DNA of 64,000 nucleotides from Pseudomonas sp. CCI4.2 (GTDB lineage: Bacteria > Pseudomonadota > Gammaproteobacteria > Pseudomonadales > Pseudomonadaceae). A program made the position numbers and the translations under genes. The stretch's first letter is position 1; every line of letters starts with the position of its first letter. Where the stretch lies: NCBI RefSeq assembly GCF_034350045.1, contig NZ_CP133781.1:310001-374000 (forward strand), in the 5' to 3' direction. The notes under the pieces were generated by a model. That model did no database searches. It saw only the letters and a program-made list of their open reading frames with translations, and had not been told where the DNA came from. Shown in pieces: positions 24,900-34,532 of the stretch.

Positions 24900-26188
24900 G
24901 GCGTTGGGGTCTCCTTGCGAATCTTGGCGACCGAGGTTTCATCCACCGAATTCCACGGTCTCTGGGCGCTGTAACGCGCGCGTAGGTAATGAGCGAGGTC
25001 GGCAATTTGCGTGTCGGTCAGGCTGTCCGCAAATGCGGGCATAAAGTGCGCGGCGTCACTGCCTTGCCAACCATTGCCGTCGAGGATCATGCGCACCGTG
25101 TTGTTCGGGTTGTCGGCATTGATCGCCGTACCTCGCGCCAACGACGGCCTGCCGCCCATTGCCGACATCGGCGCGCCAGCCTCATGGCAGGCAGCGCACG
25201 CACCAACAAATAACGCATGCGCCCTTTGTTGCGAGGGCGCGATGACCGGATTGGCCTGTTCCACGGCCGTGCGCATCGGTGAGGCAGGGTTTTGCAGCGA
25301 CAGCAGGTACGCCGCCATCGCCTCGACATCCCCACGGGGCGCCTCGGCTAGTTCACGACTCACCGACCGCATCGGTCCAGCCGCCGCGCCGTGCTCGGAC
25401 GCTAAACCGGTTTGCAAGTAGGCGACCAATTGCGTTTGGGTCCACGGCACCGGCGCGCCCGATAACCGGGTCAACGCGGGCGCGTCCCAGCCATCGATAG
25501 AACCACCGGCGAACGCTTGGCCGGCCTTTTCAGCGCCCAGTAGGTTCAGCGGCGAATGGCAGGCGCCGCAGTGCCCGAGGCCGTCCACCAGATAGCGTCC
25601 GCGATTCCACTCGGCGCTCTGTGCGGGGTCGGCAGGTACTTCACCCGGATGCAAAAACAGCAGGTTCCAGCCCGCCAGCAGCGGACGAATGTTCAGCGCA
25701 AAGATCAGGTGATTGTCCGGCGCGATGGCGTGCACCGGCGGTCGGCTCATCAGGTACGCGTAAATGTCCGCGATGTCGGCGTCACGGGATCGGGTGAAGT
25801 GCTGATACGCAAAGGCCGGGTACAGCAAATGCCCGTCCCGCGAAACGCCATTGCGCATCGCACGCTTGAACGCATCCAGGGACCAAGTGCCAATACCGGT
25901 TTCGTCGTCCGGGGTGATGTTGGTGGAGTAGATCGCGCCGAAGGGCGTCTGCAGTTTCAGGCCACCGGCCAACAATGCGCCGCCTTTGGCGCTGTGGCAC
26001 ACGGCGCAGTCGGCCAGCGCGACCAGCTGAGCGCCGTGCTGAATGACGTTAGGGCCGATTTCGACCATCGGTTTCTGGCGGGCGGCAGCGCTAAGGACAG
26101 GCATCTCCGGCTCGCTCGCGAACCAAAACCCCGCACCGGCACAGAGGACAACAAACACCGTTGCGATTGCGATCCTGGTTACATTCAT
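24896..26188 (-). CDS. Tri-haem cytochrome c subunit, electron acceptor
   Basis: The start ATG 26188 (MNVTRIAIATVFVVLCAGAG) has a GGAGG site five bases upstream; the longer frame to 26209 does not. The product is 430 residues with an N-terminal hydrophobic anchor or signal and three CxxCH haem sites: CAVCH, CGACH and CAACH, each followed later by a Met ligand candidate. This is the layout of the cytochrome subunits of periplasmic alcohol and aldehyde dehydrogenases, which pass electrons to ubiquinone or terminal oxidases. It is the first gene of the three-gene operon. Confidence 0.92.
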   Translation of the reverse strand: MNVTRIAIATVFVVLCAGAGFWFASEPEMPVLSAAARQKPMVEIGPNVIQHGAQLVALADCAVCHSAKGGALLAGGLKLQTPFGAIYSTNITPDDETGIGTWSLDAFKRAMRNGVSRDGHLLYPAFAYQHFTRSRDADIADIYAYLMSRPPVHAIAPDNHLIFALNIRPLLAGWNLLFLHPGEVPADPAQSAEWNRGRYLVDGLGHCGACHSPLNLLGAEKAGQAFAGGSIDGWDAPALTRLSGAPVPWTQTQLVAYLQTGLASEHGAAAGPMRSVSRELAEAPRGDVEAMAAYLLSLQNPASPMRTAVEQANPVIAPSQQRAHALFVGACAACHEAGAPMSAMGGRPSLARGTAINADNPNNTVRMILDGNGWQGSDAAHFMPAFADSLTDTQIADLAHYLRARYSAQRPWNSVDETSVAKIRKETPTP

Positions 26189-26247
26189 CCGACCTCCAGG
26201 CGCCTCCACCCGCTGAGGGCGCTCTGTTAAGGCCTACGCCCACGCGA

Positions 26248-28305
26248 TCAGTTCAATTGAAAACGCGCGGTATTGTCACTCAGCGCCCGGCTGCCTTTGC
26301 TGAGCATGTCGGCCGCTTGATTGACGGCCCGTGCGCCATCCAGCAAGCGCCCGGCAGCTTGATCGACCTGTTGAATATTACTGCTCACTTCATCCGCCGT
26401 GCTGGCCTGTTCTTCGACCGCCGTGGAGATCTGCGCCAAGGTGTCGGTTACGCCCTGCACTGCACTGGCGATCTCACCCAAACGCTGGCCCAACCCGGTC
26501 ACCGCTGCCGCATCATTGACGGCCTGACCGCACGCCGCGTCCATCAGCCCCACGGCCTGACTGACGGTGTTGCGCAAGCTGTCGACGGTACCCGCGATTT
26601 GCGCAGTCGACGCCTGAGTGCGCTGTGAAAGACTGCGCACTTCGTCGGCAACCACTGCGAAACCTCTGCCCTGCTCGCCAGCTCGCGCCGCTTCGATGGC
26701 TGCGTTGAGTGCCAACAAGTTAGTCTGCTCAGCGATACCGCGAATGGCGTCCACCACCGATTGAATTTGTTGCCCTTGCTCACTGACACGTCCCAACGCT
26801 GCGGCCGTGTCGGTCAGGCGCTGGTTAAGCTGCTGGATACTTTCGGTGGTCCGAAGGCTGTCACGACTGCTTTCTTCTGCCACATGTCGGGTGTGCTGGG
26901 CACTGGCAGATGCTTGCTCGCAACTTTTCGCCACGCCTTGGGAGGTCGCCGCCAATTGGGTGGCCGCCGTCGCGATCTGGCTGATCTGTAGCTGTTGATC
27001 TTCGACTTCGTTCAGCGTGCGGCTGGACTGGGTATTGAGCGTTTGTACCGCGCCGCTCAATTGCAGGGTTTCGTGATCGACACCCAATAGACTGGTGCGC
27101 AATTGCACCACCGCGACGTTGAGTGCGGTGCTGATCGCGGCCAGTTCATCGCGCCCTTCCACCGGCACTTGAACGCAGAGGTTACCGTCACGCAGCGATT
27201 GCGCCAGGGTCGTGATGCCACTGGCGCTGCGGCGGATAGAAGCCTGCAAACACACAAACAAATACAGCGCCGCCAATAGCAAGAAACCGAACACGGCGGC
27301 GACTGGAATGAACTGCTTAATGGACTGGTCGTGGTAATAGCCCAAGCGATCATCCAATGACGCCAACGATTGGTGGCGCAATGCGGCCAGGTCACTCAGC
27401 AATGCGTCAATGCTGCGCTCGAAACCATCGGTTTTGAGGCTGATACTGCCGCCAAACACCCCGTCATCCAGCACTTTTAATTCACTGTCCAGCCGCTGCT
27501 GGCTTTTGCGGTACTGGTCGGACCACGGCTGCATTTCTTGCGGTAGTTTGGCTTCCAACGACGCGCCAGTTTTGTTCAGCTGATCACGCGCGTCGCTGAG
27601 GCGGCTGCGCAGGTCACGCATCTGCAAGCGGCTTTGCATGGTGAACTGGCCGGACGAGATCGACGTTTGCCCGACACTGGCCAGCCGACCAACACGCTCG
27701 ATGAGGTCCGGCGTTTGCTGTGTAGCTATTTGCATCAACACATAGGTTTCACGCCATGGGTCGATGTTCAGGCCGCTGTCCAAAACGATTTGTTCACGCA
27801 GGTTTTGCAGTGCGGTCAACGCCGTGGTGAAACGCTCGTATCCGTCCGGCCACCAGCCTACCGTGCGTAGGGCCGCAGAATCCAAACCCGTGGTGGCATT
27901 TTGTAGCGTCTGGTAACGATTGAGTGTGTCGGCTTGCGCACCATTGCTGTGCAAATCAATGCCCAATTGCACGAGCGCCTGACCCACAACAGGGTTCGCG
28001 GCATCGAGTGCGGCCATCGCTTCACGTGCCGCCGGGGTCGGCTCGTGGAGAATATCGGCCGCCTTCCAACGTGCGGCTCGGTCGCGTTGCGCCGCCAACA
28101 GATCATCCAGCGAATCTAGCGCCAATAACTGCCGAACACCCGCGCGCTCCCCAGATATTAGGGCCAACTTGTCGCGATAATCCTGGCCGATCATCCATAA
28201 ACTGCCCACCAACGGCAGCATGAACAATAGGAAAAGCAGCTGAAACTTTCGAGCAAATCCAAAACGCCCTAGCAGGCGGATCCCCGGGGACAAAAGCGTC
28301 AGCAT
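26248..28305 (-). CDS. Methyl-accepting chemotaxis protein
   Basis: A 685-residue chemoreceptor. The start ATG 28305 (MLTLLSPGIRLLGRFGF) has GAGAGG upstream. A first transmembrane helix (FQLLFLLFMLPLVGSLWMI) leads into a long, helical periplasmic domain without an obvious Cache fold, then a second helix (FIPVAAVFGFLLLAALYLFVC), a HAMP domain and the cytoplasmic signalling domain with the hairpin tip IRGIAEQTNLLALNAAIEAARAGEQGRGFAVVADEVR. It will signal to CheA/CheW. The ligand is unknown; its position beside the oxidoreductase operon may hint at a shared substrate, which is speculation. Confidence 0.93.
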   Translation of the reverse strand: MLTLLSPGIRLLGRFGFARKFQLLFLLFMLPLVGSLWMIGQDYRDKLALISGERAGVRQLLALDSLDDLLAAQRDRAARWKAADILHEPTPAAREAMAALDAANPVVGQALVQLGIDLHSNGAQADTLNRYQTLQNATTGLDSAALRTVGWWPDGYERFTTALTALQNLREQIVLDSGLNIDPWRETYVLMQIATQQTPDLIERVGRLASVGQTSISSGQFTMQSRLQMRDLRSRLSDARDQLNKTGASLEAKLPQEMQPWSDQYRKSQQRLDSELKVLDDGVFGGSISLKTDGFERSIDALLSDLAALRHQSLASLDDRLGYYHDQSIKQFIPVAAVFGFLLLAALYLFVCLQASIRRSASGITTLAQSLRDGNLCVQVPVEGRDELAAISTALNVAVVQLRTSLLGVDHETLQLSGAVQTLNTQSSRTLNEVEDQQLQISQIATAATQLAATSQGVAKSCEQASASAQHTRHVAEESSRDSLRTTESIQQLNQRLTDTAAALGRVSEQGQQIQSVVDAIRGIAEQTNLLALNAAIEAARAGEQGRGFAVVADEVRSLSQRTQASTAQIAGTVDSLRNTVSQAVGLMDAACGQAVNDAAAVTGLGQRLGEIASAVQGVTDTLAQISTAVEEQASTADEVSSNIQQVDQAAGRLLDGARAVNQAADMLSKGSRALSDNTARFQLN

Positions 28306-28438
28306 TTTAAACCTCTCATTTGGACACCCTCCCATCGCTTGTGGCCATGGAGGCGCCAACTGCAAAAAACCCGGCGGATCGCCGATATATTCGATTTGGA
28401 AGCAAGAACCAGACCGCTAATACGGAACGGTTAGCCCT

Positions 28439-29086
28439 TCAATTGCCACCTGAACGCAGCGCTAGTGGGTTGACCAACTTGACCACTATTGCCATGCCTA
28501 CTAATGCCGGTAGATGCTCGGCCTGCATGCGTTTCATTACCCGCGACCGATACAGATCCACGGTTTTTGCACTGATACCCAGTTGCTCCGCAATTTCCCG
28601 GGTCGTGTAGCCTTGCACCAGCGGCAGCAATACGTCGCGCTCGCGGGGCGTCAACGTCAGCAAGCGCGCTTGCAATGCCGCCTGACCTTGAGCGTCTGAC
28701 GGGTGTGCATCCGCGCTTTGCAGCGCTTGTTGCACGCTGTCCAACAACAGCTGTTGGTTGTACGGTTTTTCAATGAAGTCATGGGCGCCGGCCTTGAACG
28801 CCCGAACCACAATTGGCACATCAGCGTGGCCGCTGACAAAAATCACGGGCAAACGCAGGTCCCGCGCACGCATCTCTTCCTGCACATTCAGGCCGCCCAT
28901 ACCCGGCATCCGCACGTCCAGCAACACGCACGCATTCAACTCGGCATCGCACGCTTCCAGAAAAGCCCGCCCGCTGGTAAACGGCAGCGCTTTGAGGCCC
29001 ACCGACTCCAACAACCAGACAGTCGAGTCGAGCATGCCTTGGTCGTCATCGACCACATACACCACTTGCTCCGCGACGCGGGTCAT
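28439..29086 (-). CDS. FixJ/NarL-type response regulator
   Basis: A 215-residue two-component regulator. The receiver domain has the acidic pocket VVDDD (13-15), phosphorylation site Asp57 in VLLDVRMPG and the conserved Lys in IEKPYN. The C-terminal LuxR-type helix-turn-helix contains LTPRERDVLLPLVQGYTTREIAEQLGISAKTVDLYRSRVMKRM. Its start overlaps the end of the histidine kinase gene by four bases, so they are a pair. A likely target is the divergent acyl-CoA ligase operon or the neighbouring chemoreceptor; the sequence does not prove either. Confidence 0.93.
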   Translation of the reverse strand: MTRVAEQVVYVVDDDQGMLDSTVWLLESVGLKALPFTSGRAFLEACDAELNACVLLDVRMPGMGGLNVQEEMRARDLRLPVIFVSGHADVPIVVRAFKAGAHDFIEKPYNQQLLLDSVQQALQSADAHPSDAQGQAALQARLLTLTPRERDVLLPLVQGYTTREIAEQLGISAKTVDLYRSRVMKRMQAEHLPALVGMAIVVKLVNPLALRSGGN

Positions 29087-30561
29087 TCACTCACTCCTGA
29101 TGCGGTTGCCGACGGACCCACGCGAGGCAAATAACACAGCAGCATCAGGCCAACCGGCAGGCGCCGGGCCTTTAGCTCGCCACCCAGCCCTTCGATGATG
29201 TTGCGACTCATGGATAATCCCAGGCCAAGGCCATCGACTTTACTGGTGTAAAACGGTGTGAAAATCTTTTCCAGTTCCGGCTCGCTCACCCCCGGTCCTT
29301 GATCCTGAACACTCAGCTCGATGCGCCCGTCACGCGCCACTTCAGCCGCTAATACAATGGTCGATGATCGACCGGGATGAGCCTCGCGGTTGGCCTCGAT
29401 GGCGTTGCGTAATACGTTAAGCAACACCTGCTCCAACAACACTCTATCGGCGTAGATCGGCGGAAGATTATCCGGCAATCGCTCTTTTATCGTGACTTGG
29501 CAATCGTTCGCTTCCCACCCACACAAACGAACCACCCCACGGGCCACTTCGCTGGCGTCCAAGGCCTGCATTTGCCGCCGCCCTTTGCGCAGAAAAGCCC
29601 GCAGCCGCTTGATCACTTCAGACGCGCGATTGGCGTGGTCGGTGATGTGCTCTAAACCCTGGGCCACCCGCTCGGCGGCCTGCGGGTGAGTGCCCAAGGC
29701 CTGCAAATAACGCTGGCTGGCGCTGGCGTAGTTGACGACCGCCGCCAATGGCTGATTGATTTCATGAGCAATGCCAGAGGCCAATTCGCCCAAGGTCACT
29801 AGCCGCGCCGTGTGCGCCAACTCATCTTCGAGACGCCGCTGACGCTCATCCGCCTGAACTCGAGCAGTGATATCCCTGGACACGCTGACCACCTCGACCA
29901 CGGCACCGGTGTAGGTTTCGCGGATCGCCCGGCTGGCGGTTTCGAACCACAAGTAATGCCCATCGCGGTGGCGGATTCGGTAGGTCATCGTGTGATAACC
30001 CTCCTGGGTCAGCGCATCCCGGGCCCGGTTAATCAGTCCCGCCAAGTCCTGCCCATGAAACAAACCCTGTGCCAATAAACCACGCAGTTCCTCGGGCCAA
30101 TAACCCAGCAACGTCCAGGCCGCGGGTGACGCATCAATGAAATGACCTTCAGGCGTGTGCCGGGAAATAAGATCAGTGGTGTTTTCGGTGATCAATCGAT
30201 ACAGCCGTCGCGCTTTGGCCGCTTCACGCTCGGCCACAACCTGCTCAGTGGCCTCTCGGCAGCGCGCCAACACCTGGTTTCCCTGGGGAACGGGAATAAA
30301 CGTCCATAAAAAAATTCGTTGCTCCCAACAGGCTTCAACGTCTTCGATCGCCCGTTGCTGTTCCAGGCAGGCGCGTACCAGCGCAAATTGATTCACCGGC
30401 AACAGCGCCGTTACGTCGGTGTTGGGCCACTGCGCCAGTACTTTCAGCAGCGCTGGGTTGAGTTCAATCGGACGCGCCTGACCATCGAGCAATAGGCTGG
30501 GTTGCGGGTCGTGGCTCAACAGCACCGAGGTGTGCAAAGGGAAAGTCCGGGGGGAAGTCAT
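29083..30561 (-). CDS. PAS-domain sensor histidine kinase
   Basis: A 492-residue soluble kinase without transmembrane helices, so it senses a cytoplasmic signal. An N-terminal PAS-like region is followed by a clear PAS/PAC (YRLITENTTDLISRHTPEGH ... HYLWFETASRAIRE). The kinase core has the H-box GIAHEINQPLAAVVNYASAS, the N-box LNVLRNAIEAN, and the G-boxes DQGPGVS and GLGLGLSMSRNIIEGLGG. This FixL-like core pairs with the FixJ-like regulator encoded next. It diverges from the acyl-CoA ligase gene across a 230-base region with a strong dyad. Confidence 0.92.
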   Translation of the reverse strand: MTSPRTFPLHTSVLLSHDPQPSLLLDGQARPIELNPALLKVLAQWPNTDVTALLPVNQFALVRACLEQQRAIEDVEACWEQRIFLWTFIPVPQGNQVLARCREATEQVVAEREAAKARRLYRLITENTTDLISRHTPEGHFIDASPAAWTLLGYWPEELRGLLAQGLFHGQDLAGLINRARDALTQEGYHTMTYRIRHRDGHYLWFETASRAIRETYTGAVVEVVSVSRDITARVQADERQRRLEDELAHTARLVTLGELASGIAHEINQPLAAVVNYASASQRYLQALGTHPQAAERVAQGLEHITDHANRASEVIKRLRAFLRKGRRQMQALDASEVARGVVRLCGWEANDCQVTIKERLPDNLPPIYADRVLLEQVLLNVLRNAIEANREAHPGRSSTIVLAAEVARDGRIELSVQDQGPGVSEPELEKIFTPFYTSKVDGLGLGLSMSRNIIEGLGGELKARRLPVGLMLLCYLPRVGPSATASGVSE

Positions 30562-30640
30562 CAGATGCCCTGTCGTAAAATGAGTACGCGGATGTCCGCC
30601 TCATTCCTTGCGAAGGCAGCCAAACGGTGGCAAAAAAATA

Positions 30641-30662
30641 CATATAGTATAAATACTATATG
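30641..30662. promoter_or_regulatory. Perfect dyad between kinase and acyl-CoA ligase genes
   Basis: The arms CATATAGTAT (30641-30650) and ATACTATATG (30653-30662) are perfect inverted repeats of 10 bp around AA, in the divergent promoter region 30562-30791. It is a good operator candidate for a dimeric regulator such as the neighbouring FixJ-type protein. Confidence 0.5.
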
Positions 30663-30791
30663 ATTAAGGTATTACTTCCATACCTGACAACGATTGATAT
30701 ATAAAACACGCCGGACTTAAAGCTACCCGATACGGCAAATGCCTAAAGGGTCAGCGACAGAGCTAACAATCAGCCAACCGAGTACCTCTAC

Positions 30792-32414
30792 ATGTCGATC
30801 TTCGAGCAAGGGCTCGCCCCTGCGGCGGTCAATCATATCGCGTTGTCTCCGCTCAGCTTCATCGAGCGCACTGCCCACGTTTACCCTAACTATCCTGCTG
30901 TTATCCATGGTTCGATTCGTCGTACCTGGGCGCAAACCTATGCCCGCTGTCGGCGCCTGGCTTCGGCGCTTGAAGGTCGTGGCATTGGCAAAAACGATAC
31001 TGTGGCACTGATGCTGCCCAATATTCCGGCCATGTTGGAAGCGCACTTTGCAGTGCCGATGATCGGCGCCGTCTTGAACCCGCTTAACGTACGTCTGGAC
31101 GCCGAGGCGATTGCCTTCATGCTGGGGCATGGCGAAGCCAAAGTGTTGATTACTGATCGTGAATTCTATGATGTCGTGCACGCCGCGCTGAGCATGCTGG
31201 AGCATCCACCGTTGGTGATTGACGTGGATGACCCCGAGTATGGCGAAGGTCAGGCCGTCAGCACGCTGGATTACGAGGCCTTGCTGGCTGAAGGCGACCC
31301 GGACTTTGCCTGGCAGTGGCCAACGGATGAGTGGGACGCGATTTCGTTGAGCTACACCTCTGGCACCACTGGCAACCCGAAGGGCGTGGTGTACCACCAT
31401 CGCGGCGCTTACTTGAGTTCATTGGGCAACCAAATGACCTGGAGCATGGGCAACCACCCAATTTTCCTCTGGACGTTGCCGATGTTTCATTGCAACGGCT
31501 GGTGCTACCCGTGGACCATTACCGCCATGGCCGGCGTGCATGTGTTTTTGCGCCGGGTCGACCCACAAAAAATCCTGACCTTGATTCATGAGCATCAGAT
31601 CACCCACTTCTGCGGCGCGCCCATCGTGCTCAACGCGTTGATCAACATGCCGGACTCAGCCAAAGCCGCCATCGATCACCCGGTACACGCCATGGTCGCG
31701 GGTGCAGCGCCGCCCGCCAAAGTGATTGGCGCGGTGGAAGAAATGGGCATTAAAGTCACCCACGTGTATGGCCTGACCGAGAGCTATGGCCCGGTCACGA
31801 TTTGTGCTTGGCACAGCGAATGGGATGAGCTGCCACTGGACGAGCGCGCCCAGGTCAAGTCTCGTCAGGGCGTGCGTTACTCGACGCTGGAAGGGTTGAT
31901 GGTCGCAGACCCGAAAACCCTGGAGCCGACCCCACGCGACGGCGAGACCATCGGCGAAATATTCATGCGTGGCAACACGATCATGAAGGGCTACCTGAAG
32001 AACCCGAGCGCCACCGCCGAAGCGTTCGAAGGCGACTGGTTTCACACCGGCGACCTGGCTGTGTGTCACCCCGACGGTTATGTCGAGATCAAGGACCGGC
32101 TCAAAGACATCATCATTTCCGGCGGCGAAAACATCTCCACCATCGAACTCGAAGGCGTGCTGTATCGCCACCCAGCGGTACTCGAAGCCGCTGTGGTTGC
32201 GCGCCCCGACGAGAAATGGGGCGAAACGCCCTGCGCGTTTGTTACCCTCAAAGCCGATCACGAGCACGTTCGCGAAGCCGACATCATCAGCTTCTGCCGC
32301 GAACACCTGGCCGGCTTCAAGGTACCGCGCACGGTGGTGTTCAGCCTGTTGCCGAAGACCTCCACCGGCAAAATTCAAAAGTTCGTGCTGCGCGAAACCG
32401 CCAAGAACCTTTAA
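30792..32414 (+). CDS. Acyl-CoA synthetase (AMP-forming)
   Basis: A 540-residue adenylate-forming ligase that activates a carboxylic acid to its CoA thioester. Motifs: the phosphate loop SYTSGTTGNPKGVVYHHRG, the GLTESYGP acyl-adenylate motif, the hinge KDIIISGGENIST and the C-terminal catalytic lysine in KTSTGKIQKFVLRE. The sequence resembles the medium-chain/DmdB-like group. It is followed after 22 bases by an acyl-CoA dehydrogenase of a matching group, so the pair probably activates and then oxidises the same acid, by analogy with DmdB and DmdC acting on methylmercaptopropionate. The substrate is not determined. It diverges from the kinase operon. Confidence 0.9.
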   Translation: MSIFEQGLAPAAVNHIALSPLSFIERTAHVYPNYPAVIHGSIRRTWAQTYARCRRLASALEGRGIGKNDTVALMLPNIPAMLEAHFAVPMIGAVLNPLNVRLDAEAIAFMLGHGEAKVLITDREFYDVVHAALSMLEHPPLVIDVDDPEYGEGQAVSTLDYEALLAEGDPDFAWQWPTDEWDAISLSYTSGTTGNPKGVVYHHRGAYLSSLGNQMTWSMGNHPIFLWTLPMFHCNGWCYPWTITAMAGVHVFLRRVDPQKILTLIHEHQITHFCGAPIVLNALINMPDSAKAAIDHPVHAMVAGAAPPAKVIGAVEEMGIKVTHVYGLTESYGPVTICAWHSEWDELPLDERAQVKSRQGVRYSTLEGLMVADPKTLEPTPRDGETIGEIFMRGNTIMKGYLKNPSATAEAFEGDWFHTGDLAVCHPDGYVEIKDRLKDIIISGGENISTIELEGVLYRHPAVLEAAVVARPDEKWGETPCAFVTLKADHEHVREADIISFCREHLAGFKVPRTVVFSLLPKTSTGKIQKFVLRETAKNL

Positions 32415-32436
32415 CTGTTAAAACGAGGTTCACCTG

Positions 32437-34209
32437 ATGCCTGAATTCAACGCCCCCGTGCGGGACATGCGCTTTGTCCTGCACGAAGTATTTGACGCCC
32501 CAGCGCTGTGGGCACGCTTGCCCGCCTTGGCCGAAACCGTCGACGCTTCCACCGCAGACGCCATTCTTGAAGAAGCGGCCAAAGTCACCGGACAGCTGAT
32601 CGCCCCACTGAACCGCAGCGGTGATGAAGAAGGGGCGCAATGGCACGCGGGCCAAGTCAGCACGCCCGCCGGTTTCAAGCAGGCCTACGCCACCTATATA
32701 GAAGGCGGTTGGGTCGGCCTGTCCGGCAACGATCAGTTCGGCGGCATGGGCATGCCGAAAATGCTTGCTGTGCAATTTGAAGAAATGCTTTACGGCGCAA
32801 ACTCCAGTTTCGCGCTGTACTCGGCCCTCAGTTCCGGCGCGTGCCTGGCCATCGACGCCCACGCCAGTGAAGCCCTGAAAAGCCTGTACCTGCCGCCGAT
32901 GTATGAAGGTCGCTGGGCGGGGTCCATGTGCCTGACCGAAGCCCATGCGGGCACCGACCTGGGCATCATTCGCACCCGCGCCGAACCAAAAGCCGATGGC
33001 AGTTTCAGTATCAGCGGCAGCAAGATATTCATCACTGGCGGCGAGCAAGACCTAACCGAAAACATCATCCATTTGGTGTTGGCCAAATTGCCCGACGCAC
33101 CGGCCGGGCCTAAAGGTATTTCGCTGTTTCTGGTGCCGAAAATATGCGTTAACGCCGACGGCTCGCTGGCTGAGCCCAACGCAGTCACTTGTGGCTCGAT
33201 TGAACACAAGATGGGCATCAAGGCCTCGGCCACCTGCGTCATGAACTTCGACGGCGCCAGCGGCTGGCTGATCGGCGAGGCGCATAAAGGGCTGGCGGCG
33301 ATGTTCACGATGATGAACTACGAACGTCTGTCCATCGGTATTCAGGGCATTGGTTGCGCCCAAGCCTCCTACCAAAGCGCCGTTGCCTACGCCCGGGAAC
33401 GGATCCAAAGCCGCGCCCCGACCGGCGCCGTCGCCAAGGACAAAATCGCCGACCCGATCATCGTCCACCCGGACGTGCGCCGCATGCTGCTCAGCATGAA
33501 GTCCATGACTGAGGGCGGCCGCGCGTTTGCCAGCTACGTTGGGCAACAACTGGACCTCGCCAAGTTCTCCGACGACGCCCAAGAGCGCCAAGACGCTCAA
33601 TCGCTGGTCGCCCTGCTCACACCCGTCGCCAAAGCGTTTTTCACCGACACTGGGCTGGAGAGCTGCATCCACGGCCAACAAGTACTCGGCGGCCACGGCT
33701 ACATTCGCGAATGGGGCCAGGAACAACTGGTGCGCGACGTGCGCATCGCCCAGATCTACGAAGGCACCAACGGCATTCAGGCGCTGGACCTGCTAGGGCG
33801 CAAAGTCGTCATGGACAAAGGCGTCGCGCTGCGTCAGTTCACCGCCGAAATTCGAACCTTCGCCGACCAACCAAACGTGACTTATTCGGCGCAATTGCTC
33901 GACGCGGTAGAACGCCTGGAAAACCTGAGCGACTGGTTACAGGAACGGGCGGACAGCAACCGCAACGAAATCGGCGCCGCCTCGGTCGAGTACCTGCACC
34001 TGTTCGGCTACGTCGCCTACGCCTACCTCTGGGCACGCATGGCCCACGTCGCCGAAAGCAAACGAACTGAAGACGAGACGTTCTATGGCGCAAAAATCGC
34101 CACGGCCCAGTTCTACTTCAGCCGGATGCTGCCGCGAATATTAAGCCTGGAACACAGCATTCGTGCCGGGAGCGAGTCGTTGTACGGGTTGAATGCCGAG
34201 CAGTTTTGA
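32437..34209 (+). CDS. Acyl-CoA dehydrogenase, long (DmdC-like) form
   Basis: A 590-residue FAD-dependent acyl-CoA dehydrogenase introducing a 2,3-double bond. It has the extra N-terminal segment (MPEFNAPVRDMRFVLHEVFD) and C-terminal domain of the long family that includes methylmercaptopropionyl-CoA dehydrogenase DmdC. Visible signatures are MCLTEAHAGTDLGIIRTRAE, MGIKASATCVMNFDGASGWL, GGHGYIREWGQEQLVRDVRI with the region of the catalytic acid, and YEGTNGIQALDLLGRKV. It forms a two-gene operon with the upstream ligase. No terminator is obvious before tRNA-Met. Confidence 0.92.
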   Translation: MPEFNAPVRDMRFVLHEVFDAPALWARLPALAETVDASTADAILEEAAKVTGQLIAPLNRSGDEEGAQWHAGQVSTPAGFKQAYATYIEGGWVGLSGNDQFGGMGMPKMLAVQFEEMLYGANSSFALYSALSSGACLAIDAHASEALKSLYLPPMYEGRWAGSMCLTEAHAGTDLGIIRTRAEPKADGSFSISGSKIFITGGEQDLTENIIHLVLAKLPDAPAGPKGISLFLVPKICVNADGSLAEPNAVTCGSIEHKMGIKASATCVMNFDGASGWLIGEAHKGLAAMFTMMNYERLSIGIQGIGCAQASYQSAVAYARERIQSRAPTGAVAKDKIADPIIVHPDVRRMLLSMKSMTEGGRAFASYVGQQLDLAKFSDDAQERQDAQSLVALLTPVAKAFFTDTGLESCIHGQQVLGGHGYIREWGQEQLVRDVRIAQIYEGTNGIQALDLLGRKVVMDKGVALRQFTAEIRTFADQPNVTYSAQLLDAVERLENLSDWLQERADSNRNEIGAASVEYLHLFGYVAYAYLWARMAHVAESKRTEDETFYGAKIATAQFYFSRMLPRILSLEHSIRAGSESLYGLNAEQF

Positions 34210-34325
34210 CGAATTGAAGAGATAGAGGCTGCGCGATTGCTCGCTGAGAGCGTGGAAAAATGTGGGGTTTAACCGTAGCGAGGGCTAACCGCTTGATCGC
34301 ACGGATAAATTTTCAAGAACAACGC

Positions 34326-34354
34326 TTGACACATTTCCCGTATCCGCGAATAAT
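34326..34354 (+). promoter_or_regulatory. Promoter of tRNA-Met
   Basis: TTGACA (34326-34331), a 17-base spacer and AATAAT (34349-34354), about ten bases before the mature tRNA. This is a near-consensus sigma-70 promoter followed by a GC-rich discriminator, as stable RNA genes have. Confidence 0.8.
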
Positions 34355-34365
34355 GCGCGCCACTT

Positions 34366-34442
34366 GGCTACATAGCTCAGTTGGTTAGAGCATAGCATTC
34401 ATAATGCTGGGGTCCGGGGTTCAAGTCCCTGTGTAGCCACCA
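34366..34442 (+). tRNA. tRNA-Met (anticodon CAT)
   Basis: The acceptor GGCTACA (34366-34372) pairs with TGTAGCC (34432-34438), then A and encoded CCA. The anticodon loop is TTCATAA, giving CAT; the acceptor starts with a paired G, as in elongator rather than initiator tRNA. The 3' end is the integration site of a decayed element whose att copy lies at 38996-39023. Confidence 0.95.
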
Positions 34443-34488
34443 AGTACCGGTTTACAGACGTCTACAGCAGTCTATAAACCACCTCAAG

Positions 34489-34516
34489 AAGCCCGCCTAG
34501 TGCGGGCTTTCTTGTT
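34489..34516 (+). terminator. Terminator after tRNA-Met
   Basis: GCCCGC (34491-34496) pairs with GCGGGC (34502-34507), then TTTCTTGTTT. A near-identical copy lies at 39064-39080 in the second element remnant. Confidence 0.85.
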
Positions 34517-34532
34517 TCTGGCTATCTCTCCT

